Assembly (NCBI GenBank): GCA_019454705.1
Contig: JACFNS010000035.1
Location: 1-12,530, forward strand
Direction: 5' to 3'
DNA from: Taibaiella sp.
GTDB taxonomy: Bacteria; Bacteroidota; Bacteroidia; Chitinophagales; Chitinophagaceae
DNA: 12,530 nucleotides
The position numbers were made by a program, and so were the translations under genes. Shown piece by piece: positions 1 to 7,649 of this stretch; position 1 is the stretch's first letter, and the number at the start of each line of letters is the position of its first letter. The notes under the pieces were generated by a model. That model worked only from the letters and a program-made list of their open reading frames with translations. It was not told where the DNA came from and did no database searches.

Positions 1-1
1 C

Positions 2-886
2 CAGTTGCGCGATATACTGGACAACATACTGTACGATGTACAACATAAAGTAGAAATAGATGTAGCGGAAATAAAACCCTTGCAGCCGTTTCCTTTCCCC
101 TGGAAGGTGAATGCTTTTTTCGATGCCATGCCCGAGTGTGTTGAGTTGATACCATCAGCCATACAACCCATACCTGGCGAGATATTGAACAAAGATTACG
201 ATCTTATATTATTGGGTTACCAGCCCTGGTTCCTCAGTCCTTCCCAACCGGTCACTTCTTTTCTGAAAAGCAGTTATGCTTCTTTGTTGTCAGGCAAACC
301 GGTTATAACAGTAGTGGGTTGCCGCAATATGTGGCTTAATGCCCAGGAGCGTGTAAAGGAGATGCTGCTGGACGTTAACGCACGCCTGGTTGGGAATATT
401 GTACTAACAGACAGCCATCCAAACCTGGTTTCCACACTCACGGTAATGCGCTGGGCGTTCAAGGGACAAAAAGAGGCTTCCGGTATTTTGCCGGAAGCAG
501 GGGTACAGTCGGCCGACATCAAAAATACACAGCGTTTTGGCACGCCTATTTACAATCACCTGCAAGAGGGCAGGTTGGATACACTGCACAAAGAACTGCT
601 GATGCAGGGAGCCATCCATCTCAAGCCCGGCCTGATTATACTGGAGAAGCGCGGCATTACCAACTTCCGCAAGTTTGCTAAATACATCCGAGAAAAAGGT
701 GGTCCGGGCAGTCCCGAAAGGCAAGGCAGGGTGAAACTCTTTCAACGTCTGCTGGTCACAGGTATATTTGTTCTCTCACCCATATCATCACTCACTGCTA
801 AATTGCAATTACAGTTGCAAAAGCAGGGCCTGTTGAAAGATGTACAATACTTCAAGTCTCTGCGATATGAGCCGGGCAAGTTGTAA
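2..886 (+). CDS. darA: Dialkylresorcinol-condensing enzyme, DarA-like (5' end cut by window edge)
   Basis: This is the C-terminal part (about 294 residues) of a DarA-type protein, annotated in Bacteroidota as a dialkylresorcinol condensing enzyme and linked to the dialkylresorcinol half of flexirubin pigments. The reading frame is open to the first base: the visible protein begins Gln-Leu-Arg-Asp, which fits the end of the N-terminal Ser-Gln-x-Gly-Gln-Leu stretch I recall for the family. The TTG at position 5 is therefore an internal Leu and the true start lies outside. Family-like segments include PFPWKVNAFFD, the DYDLILLGYQPWFLSPS region, KPVITVVGCRNMW, and LVGNIVLTDSHPNLVSTLTV. The fold looks flavodoxin-like, with alternating hydrophobic strands and helices. 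The partner ketosynthase (DarB) would be expected upstream, outside the window. The family call is fairly firm; the exact chemistry of this protein is less certain. Confidence 0.68.
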   Translation, partial: QLRDILDNILYDVQHKVEIDVAEIKPLQPFPFPWKVNAFFDAMPECVELIPSAIQPIPGEILNKDYDLILLGYQPWFLSPSQPVTSFLKSSYASLLSGKPVITVVGCRNMWLNAQERVKEMLLDVNARLVGNIVLTDSHPNLVSTLTVMRWAFKGQKEASGILPEAGVQSADIKNTQRFGTPIYNHLQEGRLDTLHKELLMQGAIHLKPGLIILEKRGITNFRKFAKYIREKGGPGSPERQGRVKLFQRLLVTGIFVLSPISSLTAKLQLQLQKQGLLKDVQYFKSLRYEPGKL

Positions 887-933
887 TGTTTTAAATTCTT
901 ATACTAATGTGACTAAACTCTGCGTTTATAGTA

Positions 934-941
934 TAGTTTTG
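934..941 (+). promoter_or_regulatory. Bacteroidota -7 promoter element for the beta-helix gene
   Basis: TAGTTTTG matches the Bacteroidota -7 consensus TAnnTTTG exactly and lies 41 bp before the ATG at 983. The -33 element is weak: TGTG at 908-911, 22 bp upstream, matches TTTG at three of four bases. A start of transcription near 946 would leave a leader of about 35 nt. This suggests the gene is transcribed apart from the darA-like gene. Confidence 0.5.
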
Positions 942-982
942 TATTAGAATTAATATCCTATTCTTTACCTAAAATCTTACTT

Positions 983-2281
983 ATGTTCAGACCACTAATC
1001 ACACTAATCGGAGTTTTGTTTTTTTCTTTTTCTGTTAACGCCCAGGTCAATATCGCAGGAGGGATATATAATGATGCCATATTCTACAAATCATTTAGTC
1101 CGTATGTCATTTCGGGAGATGCTTTTATTATGCCTGGTGTGAATGTCTTGGTGGAACCAGGCGCTGTAGTGAAATTCAAGCGCGGTGCAAAGTTAATAGT
1201 ACGCGGAAACCTGCGCGCAATCGGCACTAAAACGGACAGTATTTTATTCACGGCTGATACGTCAGCTCCGTATGTTGGATATTATCAGGGAATACAAGTT
1301 GAGGTAAACGGGGGTGTCTCATTCGGGCAAAAAACAACACAAATCCAAATGGAATATTGCATTGGAGAATACGCCTCTGAATTTATCAAGTTCAAAAGTG
1401 CCTATAACGGGCCTTATATTTTCAGGCATAGTCGGTTCGCAAACAACAGATATGTATGTAAGGAGATTGCTCAGAGTGCCCATGAAGTATATTATGATAA
1501 TTGCCTATTTCATAATAACTATTCTTGTGTAACGGGAGGCGGGGAAAGTCATAAAGTGTATATAACGAATTGCTGGTTCCTTAATAATGCATATGGAAGT
1601 TCAGGTGGACATGTTAGTAACTGTGTATATAAAGGAAATACAGTAGAAGGGGCATACTTGTATCAGGAAATAGAGAATTCCTATTTTTTCGAGAATAAAA
1701 TAGGTGCAAGGCTAGACATGCACCATGACACCAGGTTTGTAAATAACGAGGTCTTCAATAATGAAATAGGAATAGAAATTGATAGGATGGGTATAGCTAG
1801 CCACATTGTTCTCACAAATAACAGAATTTGCCAGAATACTAGTTTTAATGTAAAATATGACCATACCAATAATATAGACTTGTCTGGAAACTGTTGGTGT
1901 TCAAATGATCAGAGCTTTATTTCTGGCAAAATATTCGATGGTTATGATAATCCTGTGTTAGGACTTATAAAATTTGACTCACATCTGAACTGTGGTATCA
2001 GGCTGCCTCCTCCTATGAGTATACCTACTACTGTAGATAGAGAAAACACATTTACAATGCATCCTAATCCGGCGACGGGGTATACGGCCATAGAACCACA
2101 AACAGGTGTGTATAAGTATGATGTCATAGTAAACGATGTCCAGGGGAGAATAGTATTGTCTCTTGTTGGGCAGGTGGGCAAGACCGTAATTAATACTAGA
2201 CCCCTTACGCCTGGTATGTACATTGTACAGGTAAGAAATGGAGATAAAGTGTTGCCTATACGAAAGTTGGTCGTCAGGTAA
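983..2281 (+). CDS. Secreted right-handed beta-helix protein with T9SS type A sorting domain
   Basis: The 432-residue protein has a signal peptide (residues 1-20, hydrophobic core [14 protein letters not shown], likely cleavage after VNA). Residues 45-91 resemble the N-terminal cap of parallel beta-helix proteins ([20 protein letters not shown]...). Residues about 145-305 repeat short units such as NCLFHNN, NCWFLNN, NCVYKGN and NRICQNT, consistent with successive coils of a right-handed beta-helix. A linker of Pro/Thr (341-350) leads to a C-terminal domain (about 355-432) with [24 protein letters not shown] and a final KLVVR. These are the hallmarks of a T9SS sorting domain, so the protein should be exported and either released or anchored at the surface. 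I see no definite polysaccharide lyase catalytic residues, so ligand binding or surface adhesion is as likely as enzyme activity. The gene is visibly more AT-rich than its neighbours. Confidence 0.85.
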   Translation: MFRPLITLIGVLFFSFSVNAQVNIAGGIYNDAIFYKSFSPYVISGDAFIMPGVNVLVEPGAVVKFKRGAKLIVRGNLRAIGTKTDSILFTADTSAPYVGYYQGIQVEVNGGVSFGQKTTQIQMEYCIGEYASEFIKFKSAYNGPYIFRHSRFANNRYVCKEIAQSAHEVYYDNCLFHNNYSCVTGGGESHKVYITNCWFLNNAYGSSGGHVSNCVYKGNTVEGAYLYQEIENSYFFENKIGARLDMHHDTRFVNNEVFNNEIGIEIDRMGIASHIVLTNNRICQNTSFNVKYDHTNNIDLSGNCWCSNDQSFISGKIFDGYDNPVLGLIKFDSHLNCGIRLPPPMSIPTTVDRENTFTMHPNPATGYTAIEPQTGVYKYDVIVNDVQGRIVLSLVGQVGKTVINTRPLTPGMYIVQVRNGDKVLPIRKLVVR

Positions 2282-2311
2282 ACCCGCATCCCATTTTCTT
2301 CTCGTTTTGCT

Positions 2312-2319
2312 TACCTTGC
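2312..2319 (+). promoter_or_regulatory. Possible -7 element for glyA
   Basis: TACCTTGC, 15 bp before the glyA ATG, resembles the -7 element TAnnTTTG but lacks one T. No clear TTTG lies 19-21 bp upstream. Together with the 53 bp gap after the preceding gene, it suggests a separate glyA promoter with a very short leader. The call is tentative. Confidence 0.35.
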
Positions 2320-2334
2320 GATAAATTTTCCAAA

Positions 2335-3624
2335 ATGCAGAAGGATACCGTCATCTACGGATTGATACAGGAAGAACTGGAACGTCAGCGCCGCGGGCTG
2401 GAATTGATAGCATCTGAAAACTTTGCCAGTATGCAGGTGATACAGGCTATGGGCAGTGTGCTGACTAATAAGTATGCTGAGGGGTATCCTGGCAGGCGTT
2501 ATTATGGTGGTTGCGAGGTAGTGGATAAGACGGAAACCCTGGCAATAGAGCGGGCGAAACAGATTTTTGATGTAGAATACGCCAATGTGCAGCCGCACAG
2601 CGGTTCACAGGCCAATGCGGCGGTCATGCTGGCTGCTCTTAATCCCGGCGATGTTATCCTGGGCCTCGACCTGAGTATGGGTGGGCACCTGACACATGGT
2701 TCTCCTGTAAGTTTTTCTGGCAAGTTGTACAATGCATTTCATTACGGCGTTCGCAAAGAAGACGGCCTGGTGGATTACGATGATATGGAGCGTAAAGCCA
2801 AAGAGCATAAACCCAAAATGATCATTTGCGGAGCATCAGCCTACAGCCGCGATTGGGACTATGCACGTATACGCGAAATTGCTGATAAAGTTGGAGCTCT
2901 GATATTGGCGGATATTTCTCACCCGGCAGGTCTGATTGCCAAACATCACCTTAACTCACCCTTTGAGCATTGCCATTTTATCACTACTACTACCCACAAA
3001 ACACTGCGTGGGCCCCGTGGCGGGCTTATCATGATGAAGCAGGATTTTGAAAACCCATGGGGCATTACCGGCCCTAAAGGTGAAATCCGCCTCATGAGCC
3101 AGTTGCTCGATTTGGCTGTTTTCCCCGGTATACAGGGCGGACCGCTTGAGCATACGATAGCCGCCAAGGCGGTTGCTTTCCACGAAATACTGCAACCTGA
3201 ATTTGGTGTGTACACGCAGCAGGTTATCAACAATGCGCAGGCACTGGCAAATGCACTGATGGCCAAAGACTACAATGTAGTGTCTGGTGGAACAGACAAC
3301 CACTTGGTGCTGATAGACCTCCACAACAAAAACATAACAGGTAAAAAGGCGGAGAATGTATTAGTACACGCTGATATCACCCTCAACAAAAACATGGTGC
3401 CTTTCGATGATCGTTCTCCTTTTGTTACATCAGGTATACGAATAGGCGTACCTGCAGTTACTACCCGTGGCCTGAAAGAAGAACACATGTCTCAGGTTGT
3501 GGATTGGCTGGACAGGGTACTCATGTCTCCTGATGATGAATCCGTTATACAGGTTGTAAAAGGAGAGGTAAATGAGTTCATGCTGTCTTTCCCTATGTAC
3601 GTAGAGCAAATGTCAACGGTTTGA
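2335..3624 (+). CDS. glyA: Serine hydroxymethyltransferase
   Basis: This PLP enzyme interconverts serine and glycine with tetrahydrofolate as one-carbon acceptor; it is cytosolic. The 429 residues are near full family length. Visible signatures are the N-terminal [11 protein letters not shown] (residues 23-33), [14 protein letters not shown] (46-59), QPHSGSQAN (86-94), [10 protein letters not shown] (193-202) and the cofactor-binding [11 protein letters not shown] (220-230), where Lys222 should form the Schiff base. Between that motif and [10 protein letters not shown] (261-270) lies an extra segment (about 236-257, [15 protein letters not shown]...), longer than in E. coli GlyA and, as I recall, typical of Bacteroidota. 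The C-terminal half keeps GTDNHL (319-324) and [15 protein letters not shown] (365-379). The ATG at 2335 gives the expected N-terminus. It appears to be transcribed alone. Confidence 0.97.
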   Translation: MQKDTVIYGLIQEELERQRRGLELIASENFASMQVIQAMGSVLTNKYAEGYPGRRYYGGCEVVDKTETLAIERAKQIFDVEYANVQPHSGSQANAAVMLAALNPGDVILGLDLSMGGHLTHGSPVSFSGKLYNAFHYGVRKEDGLVDYDDMERKAKEHKPKMIICGASAYSRDWDYARIREIADKVGALILADISHPAGLIAKHHLNSPFEHCHFITTTTHKTLRGPRGGLIMMKQDFENPWGITGPKGEIRLMSQLLDLAVFPGIQGGPLEHTIAAKAVAFHEILQPEFGVYTQQVINNAQALANALMAKDYNVVSGGTDNHLVLIDLHNKNITGKKAENVLVHADITLNKNMVPFDDRSPFVTSGIRIGVPAVTTRGLKEEHMSQVVDWLDRVLMSPDDESVIQVVKGEVNEFMLSFPMYVEQMSTV

Positions 3625-3629
3625 TAACG

Positions 3630-3646
3630 AATGGTTAATAACCATT
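3630..3646 (+). terminator. Small perfect palindrome after glyA, possible weak terminator
   Basis: AATGGTTA and TAACCATT form perfect 8-bp arms around a single A, starting 5 bp after the glyA stop. It is AT-rich and followed only by ATTTG, so it would be a weak intrinsic terminator. A protein-binding palindrome in front of the next gene is an alternative. Confidence 0.3.
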
Positions 3647-3675
3647 ATTTGTAGAACCTTAACAGCTACTTTGCC

Positions 3676-3684
3676 TATTTTCGC
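3676..3684 (+). promoter_or_regulatory. Possible -7 element for the 753-residue protein gene
   Basis: TATTTTCGC matches TAnnTTTG except for one T to C change and lies 25 bp before the ATG at 3710. A TTTG at 3648-3651 could serve as the -33 element, although the 24 bp spacing is longer than usual. An alternative, TACTTTGC at 3667-3674, is one base short. The promoter probably serves both this gene and the PPK2 gene. Confidence 0.35.
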
Positions 3685-3709
3685 ATGTTAAGAGGTACAA
3701 TCGAAAAGA

Positions 3710-5971
3710 ATGTTCAGAACAATATTTCAACATGCGGCTTTGTTCGCTCTGCTCATGCTGTGGGTATGCGAACCCATAGCAGCCCAGAAACGTAAGAAAA
3801 AAGATAAGGAAGAGGAAGAAGTGGTTATCAGCATATACGATGTAGATACTCTCATGAATCCCATTCCACTCCAGCGCCAGCTCTGGCACAATGGCAGAGG
3901 GCATATAGATGAGTTCCAGGCTCGTATAGATGGCGCAGATGGTACGGTTGATGGTTTTGTTACTATAACTGAAGATTCTGTCTTTTCCCGCTTGTTTACC
4001 CAGTCGCTCATCCGCGATATTGATCAAATACAGGTGATGATTGAAAACCTGCCTGCGGCTGATGCAGGTTGGGACCAACGTACAGAGAACAACTATAAGC
4101 TGCGGTACCTGCAGGCTGTAGATGAACTGATGAAACGCTACCTGTCTGATCCTGCGCCCGATGGTTATTTCTACAGGCGTTCGGTTACCAATCTTAAGGA
4201 GTTTATTATTGCCGATTACGAAGGCAGGACCGGTGCCTTTATTGAACAGAATGTGAATGTGTACACCCTGAACAACAGTACGCGTCTTTTAGATGCAGAA
4301 CACCCCGACAGGCAATACCTATATAGAGAAATGGGCCGCATGGAACCAGCTATGATGATAGACAAGCTGGCGGAGTTTGCCTCTTATTCTTATGCCTGCG
4401 ATGTAATTGCGGCCGCAGCGCGGGTAGTACCTAACAAAGTGTTTAACTATGCCACTTCTACCAGTGGGCTTCGTTACGTAGTAGAAAATTGTCCAGACCC
4501 TTTGGTAAGGGCAATCGTACAAATAGCGCGTTATTCCAAGTCGCCGTTGCGGGCCATGCCTTTCCTGAATGACATTTATACAGGTAAAAAGACTATTACA
4601 CAGATAGATGCTATCGCCGCAGACGAGGACCTTTATTATCAAAACCTGGTAAGGCTGAAACTGGAGAACGTAAGTCTGGGCGGTGATACTTATACAGACG
4701 AGTTGCATTACCGCGGCCTGCGTTATGTGCGCGAGATGAATGACCTGCATAATGAGAAACCACCTGTACGTTTCAAATGCATCAATGGTATGCCGCCGGA
4801 GGTGCTGTACTTCATCATGGTTTATGGCCAGGACGAGATATATACCAGTAGTTTCGTAGGTACCTTCAACAGGATGATGGAGCGCATGGAAGGCAAATCA
4901 GGCTATGACTTATTGAGCACTGTGCACCGTGACAAATTCCGTACGTTCCTGCGTATGTGTGCAGGGTATAACACCCTCAGCGACTTCCTGGGTACTATGG
5001 CGCCCGAACAGAAGACACAGCTGATGAAAGACTTCATTGCGGGGCTGGAACAAGGCAAGGATGATGACCTGGAAGGTGCTGTAGATGTAGCTGATGCCTT
5101 CGGTAGTATACGCGACGAGGAACTGGCAGATTTCCTGCGCAACGAGGTAAAGTATAACTACGAACAATCTTACCGCAAGGGCAGCAAAAAAGGCGTAATA
5201 GTGTATGGCCTGTTGGCTACTCTGTTTGAGGGTACGCGCAGCAGCGATAATAGTGAAGCTGTAATGGCGCAATCGGCCAGGCTGAAGCTTCCGCCGATTA
5301 ACCTGGTGCCTTACAACAACCTGCTCAGCGATACGGGCCAGGTAGTATACGAGCAGTTCTTCTTCTATGGAGATGAGGATGGCCGTGCGTCTTACAACAG
5401 CTTCCTGACCAACTTTAAGGACAAGACCAAATGGGCTATAGAGAAGACAGAGTTCTGGACGAAGATTACTTCCATATCAGGCAAGCCGGTAGTTGTATAT
5501 GCCAACATGCCGCTTGAAGAACCTGAAGATGAAGTGGCCGTAGCTAAGCTTTGTGAGCACCTCGCAGCTAATAATATCCATCCTACCGTACTAGTACACA
5601 GGGGGCACAGCTATCACCTGCCCCTTACACTCGACAGGATAACTAAGGAGAACAGGATTGTAATACTTGGTTCCTGCGGTGGTTACCACAACCTGTCTAC
5701 GGTACTCAGTAAGGCACCCAATGCTAATATCATATCGTCTAAACAGACAGGGGCCATGAGTATCAACGAGCCGATAATCAAAGCTATCAACGACCAGATA
5801 TCAGCCGGGCAGGACATCAACTGGATTACCACATGGCAAGCGCTGGGCGGTAATTTCAGCACAGCTTCCAAGCCCATCAAAGAAATGTTTGACGACTACG
5901 TACCCCCGCACAAAAACCTGGGTGCGATATTCATCAAAGCATACAGGAGGTTGTTTAACGCGGATATGTAA
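3710..5971 (+). CDS. Large secreted protein of unrecognised family with possible clan CD-like C-terminal domain
   Basis: I do not recognise a named family. The 753-residue protein opens with a signal peptide (residues 1-25, core AALFALLMLWVC, likely cleavage after IAA) followed by a highly charged stretch (KRKKKDKEEEE, 27-37). No T9SS tail or further membrane segment is visible, so a periplasmic location is most likely. Residues about 95-490 are mainly helical in character. The C-terminal region (about 590-750) looks like a separate alpha/beta domain: strand KPVVVYANM (592-600), then PTVLVHRGHSYH (625-636), strand RIVILGSCGGYH (649-660), and NIISSKQTGAMSINEPI (673-689). A hydrophobic strand ending in His-Arg-Gly-His, followed by one ending in Ser-Cys-Gly-Gly, recalls the His/Cys dyad of clan CD peptidases (caspase, gingipain and CHAT types), with His633 (or His630) and Cys656 as candidates. 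The 23-residue spacing is shorter than usual. The peptidase idea is inference. The stop codon overlaps the PPK2 start by one base. Confidence 0.85.
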   Translation: MFRTIFQHAALFALLMLWVCEPIAAQKRKKKDKEEEEVVISIYDVDTLMNPIPLQRQLWHNGRGHIDEFQARIDGADGTVDGFVTITEDSVFSRLFTQSLIRDIDQIQVMIENLPAADAGWDQRTENNYKLRYLQAVDELMKRYLSDPAPDGYFYRRSVTNLKEFIIADYEGRTGAFIEQNVNVYTLNNSTRLLDAEHPDRQYLYREMGRMEPAMMIDKLAEFASYSYACDVIAAAARVVPNKVFNYATSTSGLRYVVENCPDPLVRAIVQIARYSKSPLRAMPFLNDIYTGKKTITQIDAIAADEDLYYQNLVRLKLENVSLGGDTYTDELHYRGLRYVREMNDLHNEKPPVRFKCINGMPPEVLYFIMVYGQDEIYTSSFVGTFNRMMERMEGKSGYDLLSTVHRDKFRTFLRMCAGYNTLSDFLGTMAPEQKTQLMKDFIAGLEQGKDDDLEGAVDVADAFGSIRDEELADFLRNEVKYNYEQSYRKGSKKGVIVYGLLATLFEGTRSSDNSEAVMAQSARLKLPPINLVPYNNLLSDTGQVVYEQFFFYGDEDGRASYNSFLTNFKDKTKWAIEKTEFWTKITSISGKPVVVYANMPLEEPEDEVAVAKLCEHLAANNIHPTVLVHRGHSYHLPLTLDRITKENRIVILGSCGGYHNLSTVLSKAPNANIISSKQTGAMSINEPIIKAINDQISAGQDINWITTWQALGGNFSTASKPIKEMFDDYVPPHKNLGAIFIKAYRRLFNADM

Positions 5972-6720
5972 TGGAGCCAATCAGTATAAAGAATATCAGT
6001 ACCAAAGCCCCCGATGGATGGGATAAGGAAGCTACAAAGCTCAAGACTAAGGATATTCTTGCTGAACTGAACGAGCTGCAAAACCTTCTGTACGCTGAAA
6101 ATAAGCACAGTGTACTTGTGATATTCCAGGGTATGGATGCCAGTGGCAAAGATGGGGTAGTGCGCGATGTGTTTACATCCATGAACCCCACAGGCATTCG
6201 GGTTTATTCATTCAAAGTGCCTACTGAAGAAGAGCTATCGCACGATTTCCTGTGGAGGGTGCATAAGGTAACCCCACCGCGGGGCATGATTCATGTGTTC
6301 AACCGCTCACATTACGAGGATATACTAGTGACCCGTGTACACGGTATGATAGACGATGCAACCGCTCAGAAACGTATCAAAGCTATTAACGATTTTGAGC
6401 AACTGCTTACTGAACATGCCAATACCACTATACTCAAATTCTACCTGCACATATCGCAGGAAGAGCAGCATGAGCAACTGGTAGAGCGCCTGAAAGAACC
6501 CAGCAAAATGTGGAAGTACAATTCAAAGGACTTCGACGAATCAGCCCAGTGGGATACATATATGAAGTATTACGAAGAAGCCTTTAACTCCTGTAATAAT
6601 ATCCCCTGGCATATTATCCCAGCCGACCAGAACTGGTATAAATCGTACCTTGTCGCCACTATACTCCGAGATACACTCAAAGGGTTGAATATGAAATATC
6701 CCGGCATCAAGAAAGGGTAG
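5971..6720 (+). CDS. ppk2: PPK2 family polyphosphate:nucleotide phosphotransferase (class III-like)
   Basis: PPK2 enzymes move phosphate between polyphosphate and nucleotides, usually making NDP or NTP from polyP. The 249-residue protein has the Walker A motif GMDASGKDG (residues 54-62), a Walker B-like FNRSHYEDILVTRVHG (110-125) and the C-terminal family block KMWKYNSKDFDESAQW...PWHIIPADQNWYKSYL (179-227). GMDASGKDG with FNRSHYED resembles the class III/TIGR03709-type group, which acts on both AMP and ADP, more than class I (GRDAAGKGG) or class II. The substrate class is inferred from motifs only. It is somewhat shorter than the roughly 300 residues I expect for that group. The start ATG shares its A with the upstream stop (TAATG), so translation is probably coupled to the secreted protein before it. 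The next gene converges from the other strand after a 16 bp gap. Confidence 0.93.
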   Translation: MEPISIKNISTKAPDGWDKEATKLKTKDILAELNELQNLLYAENKHSVLVIFQGMDASGKDGVVRDVFTSMNPTGIRVYSFKVPTEEELSHDFLWRVHKVTPPRGMIHVFNRSHYEDILVTRVHGMIDDATAQKRIKAINDFEQLLTEHANTTILKFYLHISQEEQHEQLVERLKEPSKMWKYNSKDFDESAQWDTYMKYYEEAFNSCNNIPWHIIPADQNWYKSYLVATILRDTLKGLNMKYPGIKKG

Positions 6721-6733
6721 TATGCTAGTATGC
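6718..6733. repeat. Perfect 8-bp tandem duplication over the ppk2 stop codon
   Basis: TAGTATGC occurs twice back to back, and the first copy contains the ppk2 TAG stop. The duplication fills nearly all of the gap between the two convergent genes. No terminator hairpin is present there. Confidence 0.8.
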
Positions 6734-6736
6734 CAT

Positions 6737-7594
6737 TTAGCTCACAAACTCCCTTATAAATTCATTTACCAAGCCCGGTTGTTCCAACTGTACAAAGTGC
6801 CCACAGCCTGATAGCATTTCCAACCGTGCATGAGGTATTTTAGCTATCGCCTGATTAGCCATTGCTTTGGTAGTAGTATGATGTATCAGCCTGTTAGGTA
6901 TCAATGCATCCCGTTCACCGTATATCACCAGCACATTTTGTTGTATGTTATGCAGTTGGTCATATACAGGCTCTTCCATCATACTGTCTATGCAGGCCTC
7001 TACCATTTTCCTGTATTGGCTCACCGGCTGGCGGTGCATTAGTTCCACCAGTTCCTGCAGCATACTATCCGCATATTCAGGATATTGGTAAAAGCTCGTC
7101 TTAACTATTTTGCGCAGGCTGTTTTCTTCGGTAGAAAAGAAGTCGAAGAAATGAATACTGGTCTTATACAATGCCCGTTCCATCTGGCTGAAGGTCTCGA
7201 ACCCTGCAGGAGCGCACAGCACCAGTTTGTCGCAGACGGCAGGGTGGTTAATCACCAGGTTGAGCAATACCTGTCCACCCATGCTATGGCCTACCGGCAC
7301 TACATTTTGCAGGTTCAGCTTTAGCATAAAGTCGTACACACAGCCGGAGAAGAAGTTGATACCGTAAGGATAATTACCCCAGTCGGAATAGCCATTGCCC
7401 GGCAAGTCTATTGCTATGCAACGGTACTGTTGTTTCAGGCGCTCAATATTCTTTGCCCATACGCCGGCATAGTTGGCCAGCCCGTGCACCATTAGCAGAG
7501 TAGTTTCGCCTTCGCCTTCATCTATATAGGCCAGGTTGCAGCCGTTGGAAAGGCGAGTGTAATGTGTTTTGTATTTTGCGTTTTTATAAAACAT
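6737..7594 (-). CDS. Alpha/beta hydrolase fold protein
   Basis: Starting at the ATG ending at 7594, this is a 285-residue soluble hydrolase with a complete catalytic set: oxyanion-hole MVHGLAN (residues 35-41), nucleophile elbow GHSMGG (102-107, Ser104), acid in YGERDALIP (225-233, Asp229) and His266 in SGCGHFVQLEQP. A cap region (about 130-210) lies between strands, as in esterase, lactonase and dehalogenase relatives, so the substrate cannot be read from sequence. An in-frame ATG at 7642 would add 16 residues, but that stretch coincides with a terminator hairpin and lacks family similarity, so I reject it. It lies directly downstream of phaC on the same strand, which hints at acyl-thioester or polyester substrates; this is context only. 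No signal peptide is visible, and no promoter fits in the short gap, so it may depend on read-through from phaC. Confidence 0.88.
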   Translation of the reverse strand: MFYKNAKYKTHYTRLSNGCNLAYIDEGEGETTLLMVHGLANYAGVWAKNIERLKQQYRCIAIDLPGNGYSDWGNYPYGINFFSGCVYDFMLKLNLQNVVPVGHSMGGQVLLNLVINHPAVCDKLVLCAPAGFETFSQMERALYKTSIHFFDFFSTEENSLRKIVKTSFYQYPEYADSMLQELVELMHRQPVSQYRKMVEACIDSMMEEPVYDQLHNIQQNVLVIYGERDALIPNRLIHHTTTKAMANQAIAKIPHARLEMLSGCGHFVQLEQPGLVNEFIREFVS

Positions 7595-7612
7595 TTGTTG
7601 TTTATATAGCAA

Positions 7613-7644
7613 AATTGATGCCTGCTTGCATGCAGGCATCAATT
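7613..7644 (-). terminator. Hairpin terminator after phaC
   Basis: Perfect 13-bp arms (AATTGATGCCTGC at 7613-7625 and its complement at 7632-7644) flank a 6-nt loop. On the minus strand the stem begins 5 bp after the phaC stop and runs into TTTTGC, a short T tract. It should end or attenuate phaC transcription before the hydrolase gene. No T tract follows on the plus strand. Confidence 0.65.
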
Positions 7645-7649
7645 GAAAG

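Noticed and set aside
5..7. TTG as the start of the darA-like gene
   Set aside because: The frame is open upstream of it to the window edge, and the preceding Gln plus this Leu fit the conserved N-terminal motif, so the gene is cut rather than complete.
7595..7642. N-terminal extension of the hydrolase from the ATG at 7642
   Set aside because: These 16 codons coincide with the perfect 13-bp stem of the phaC terminator and add no family-like sequence.
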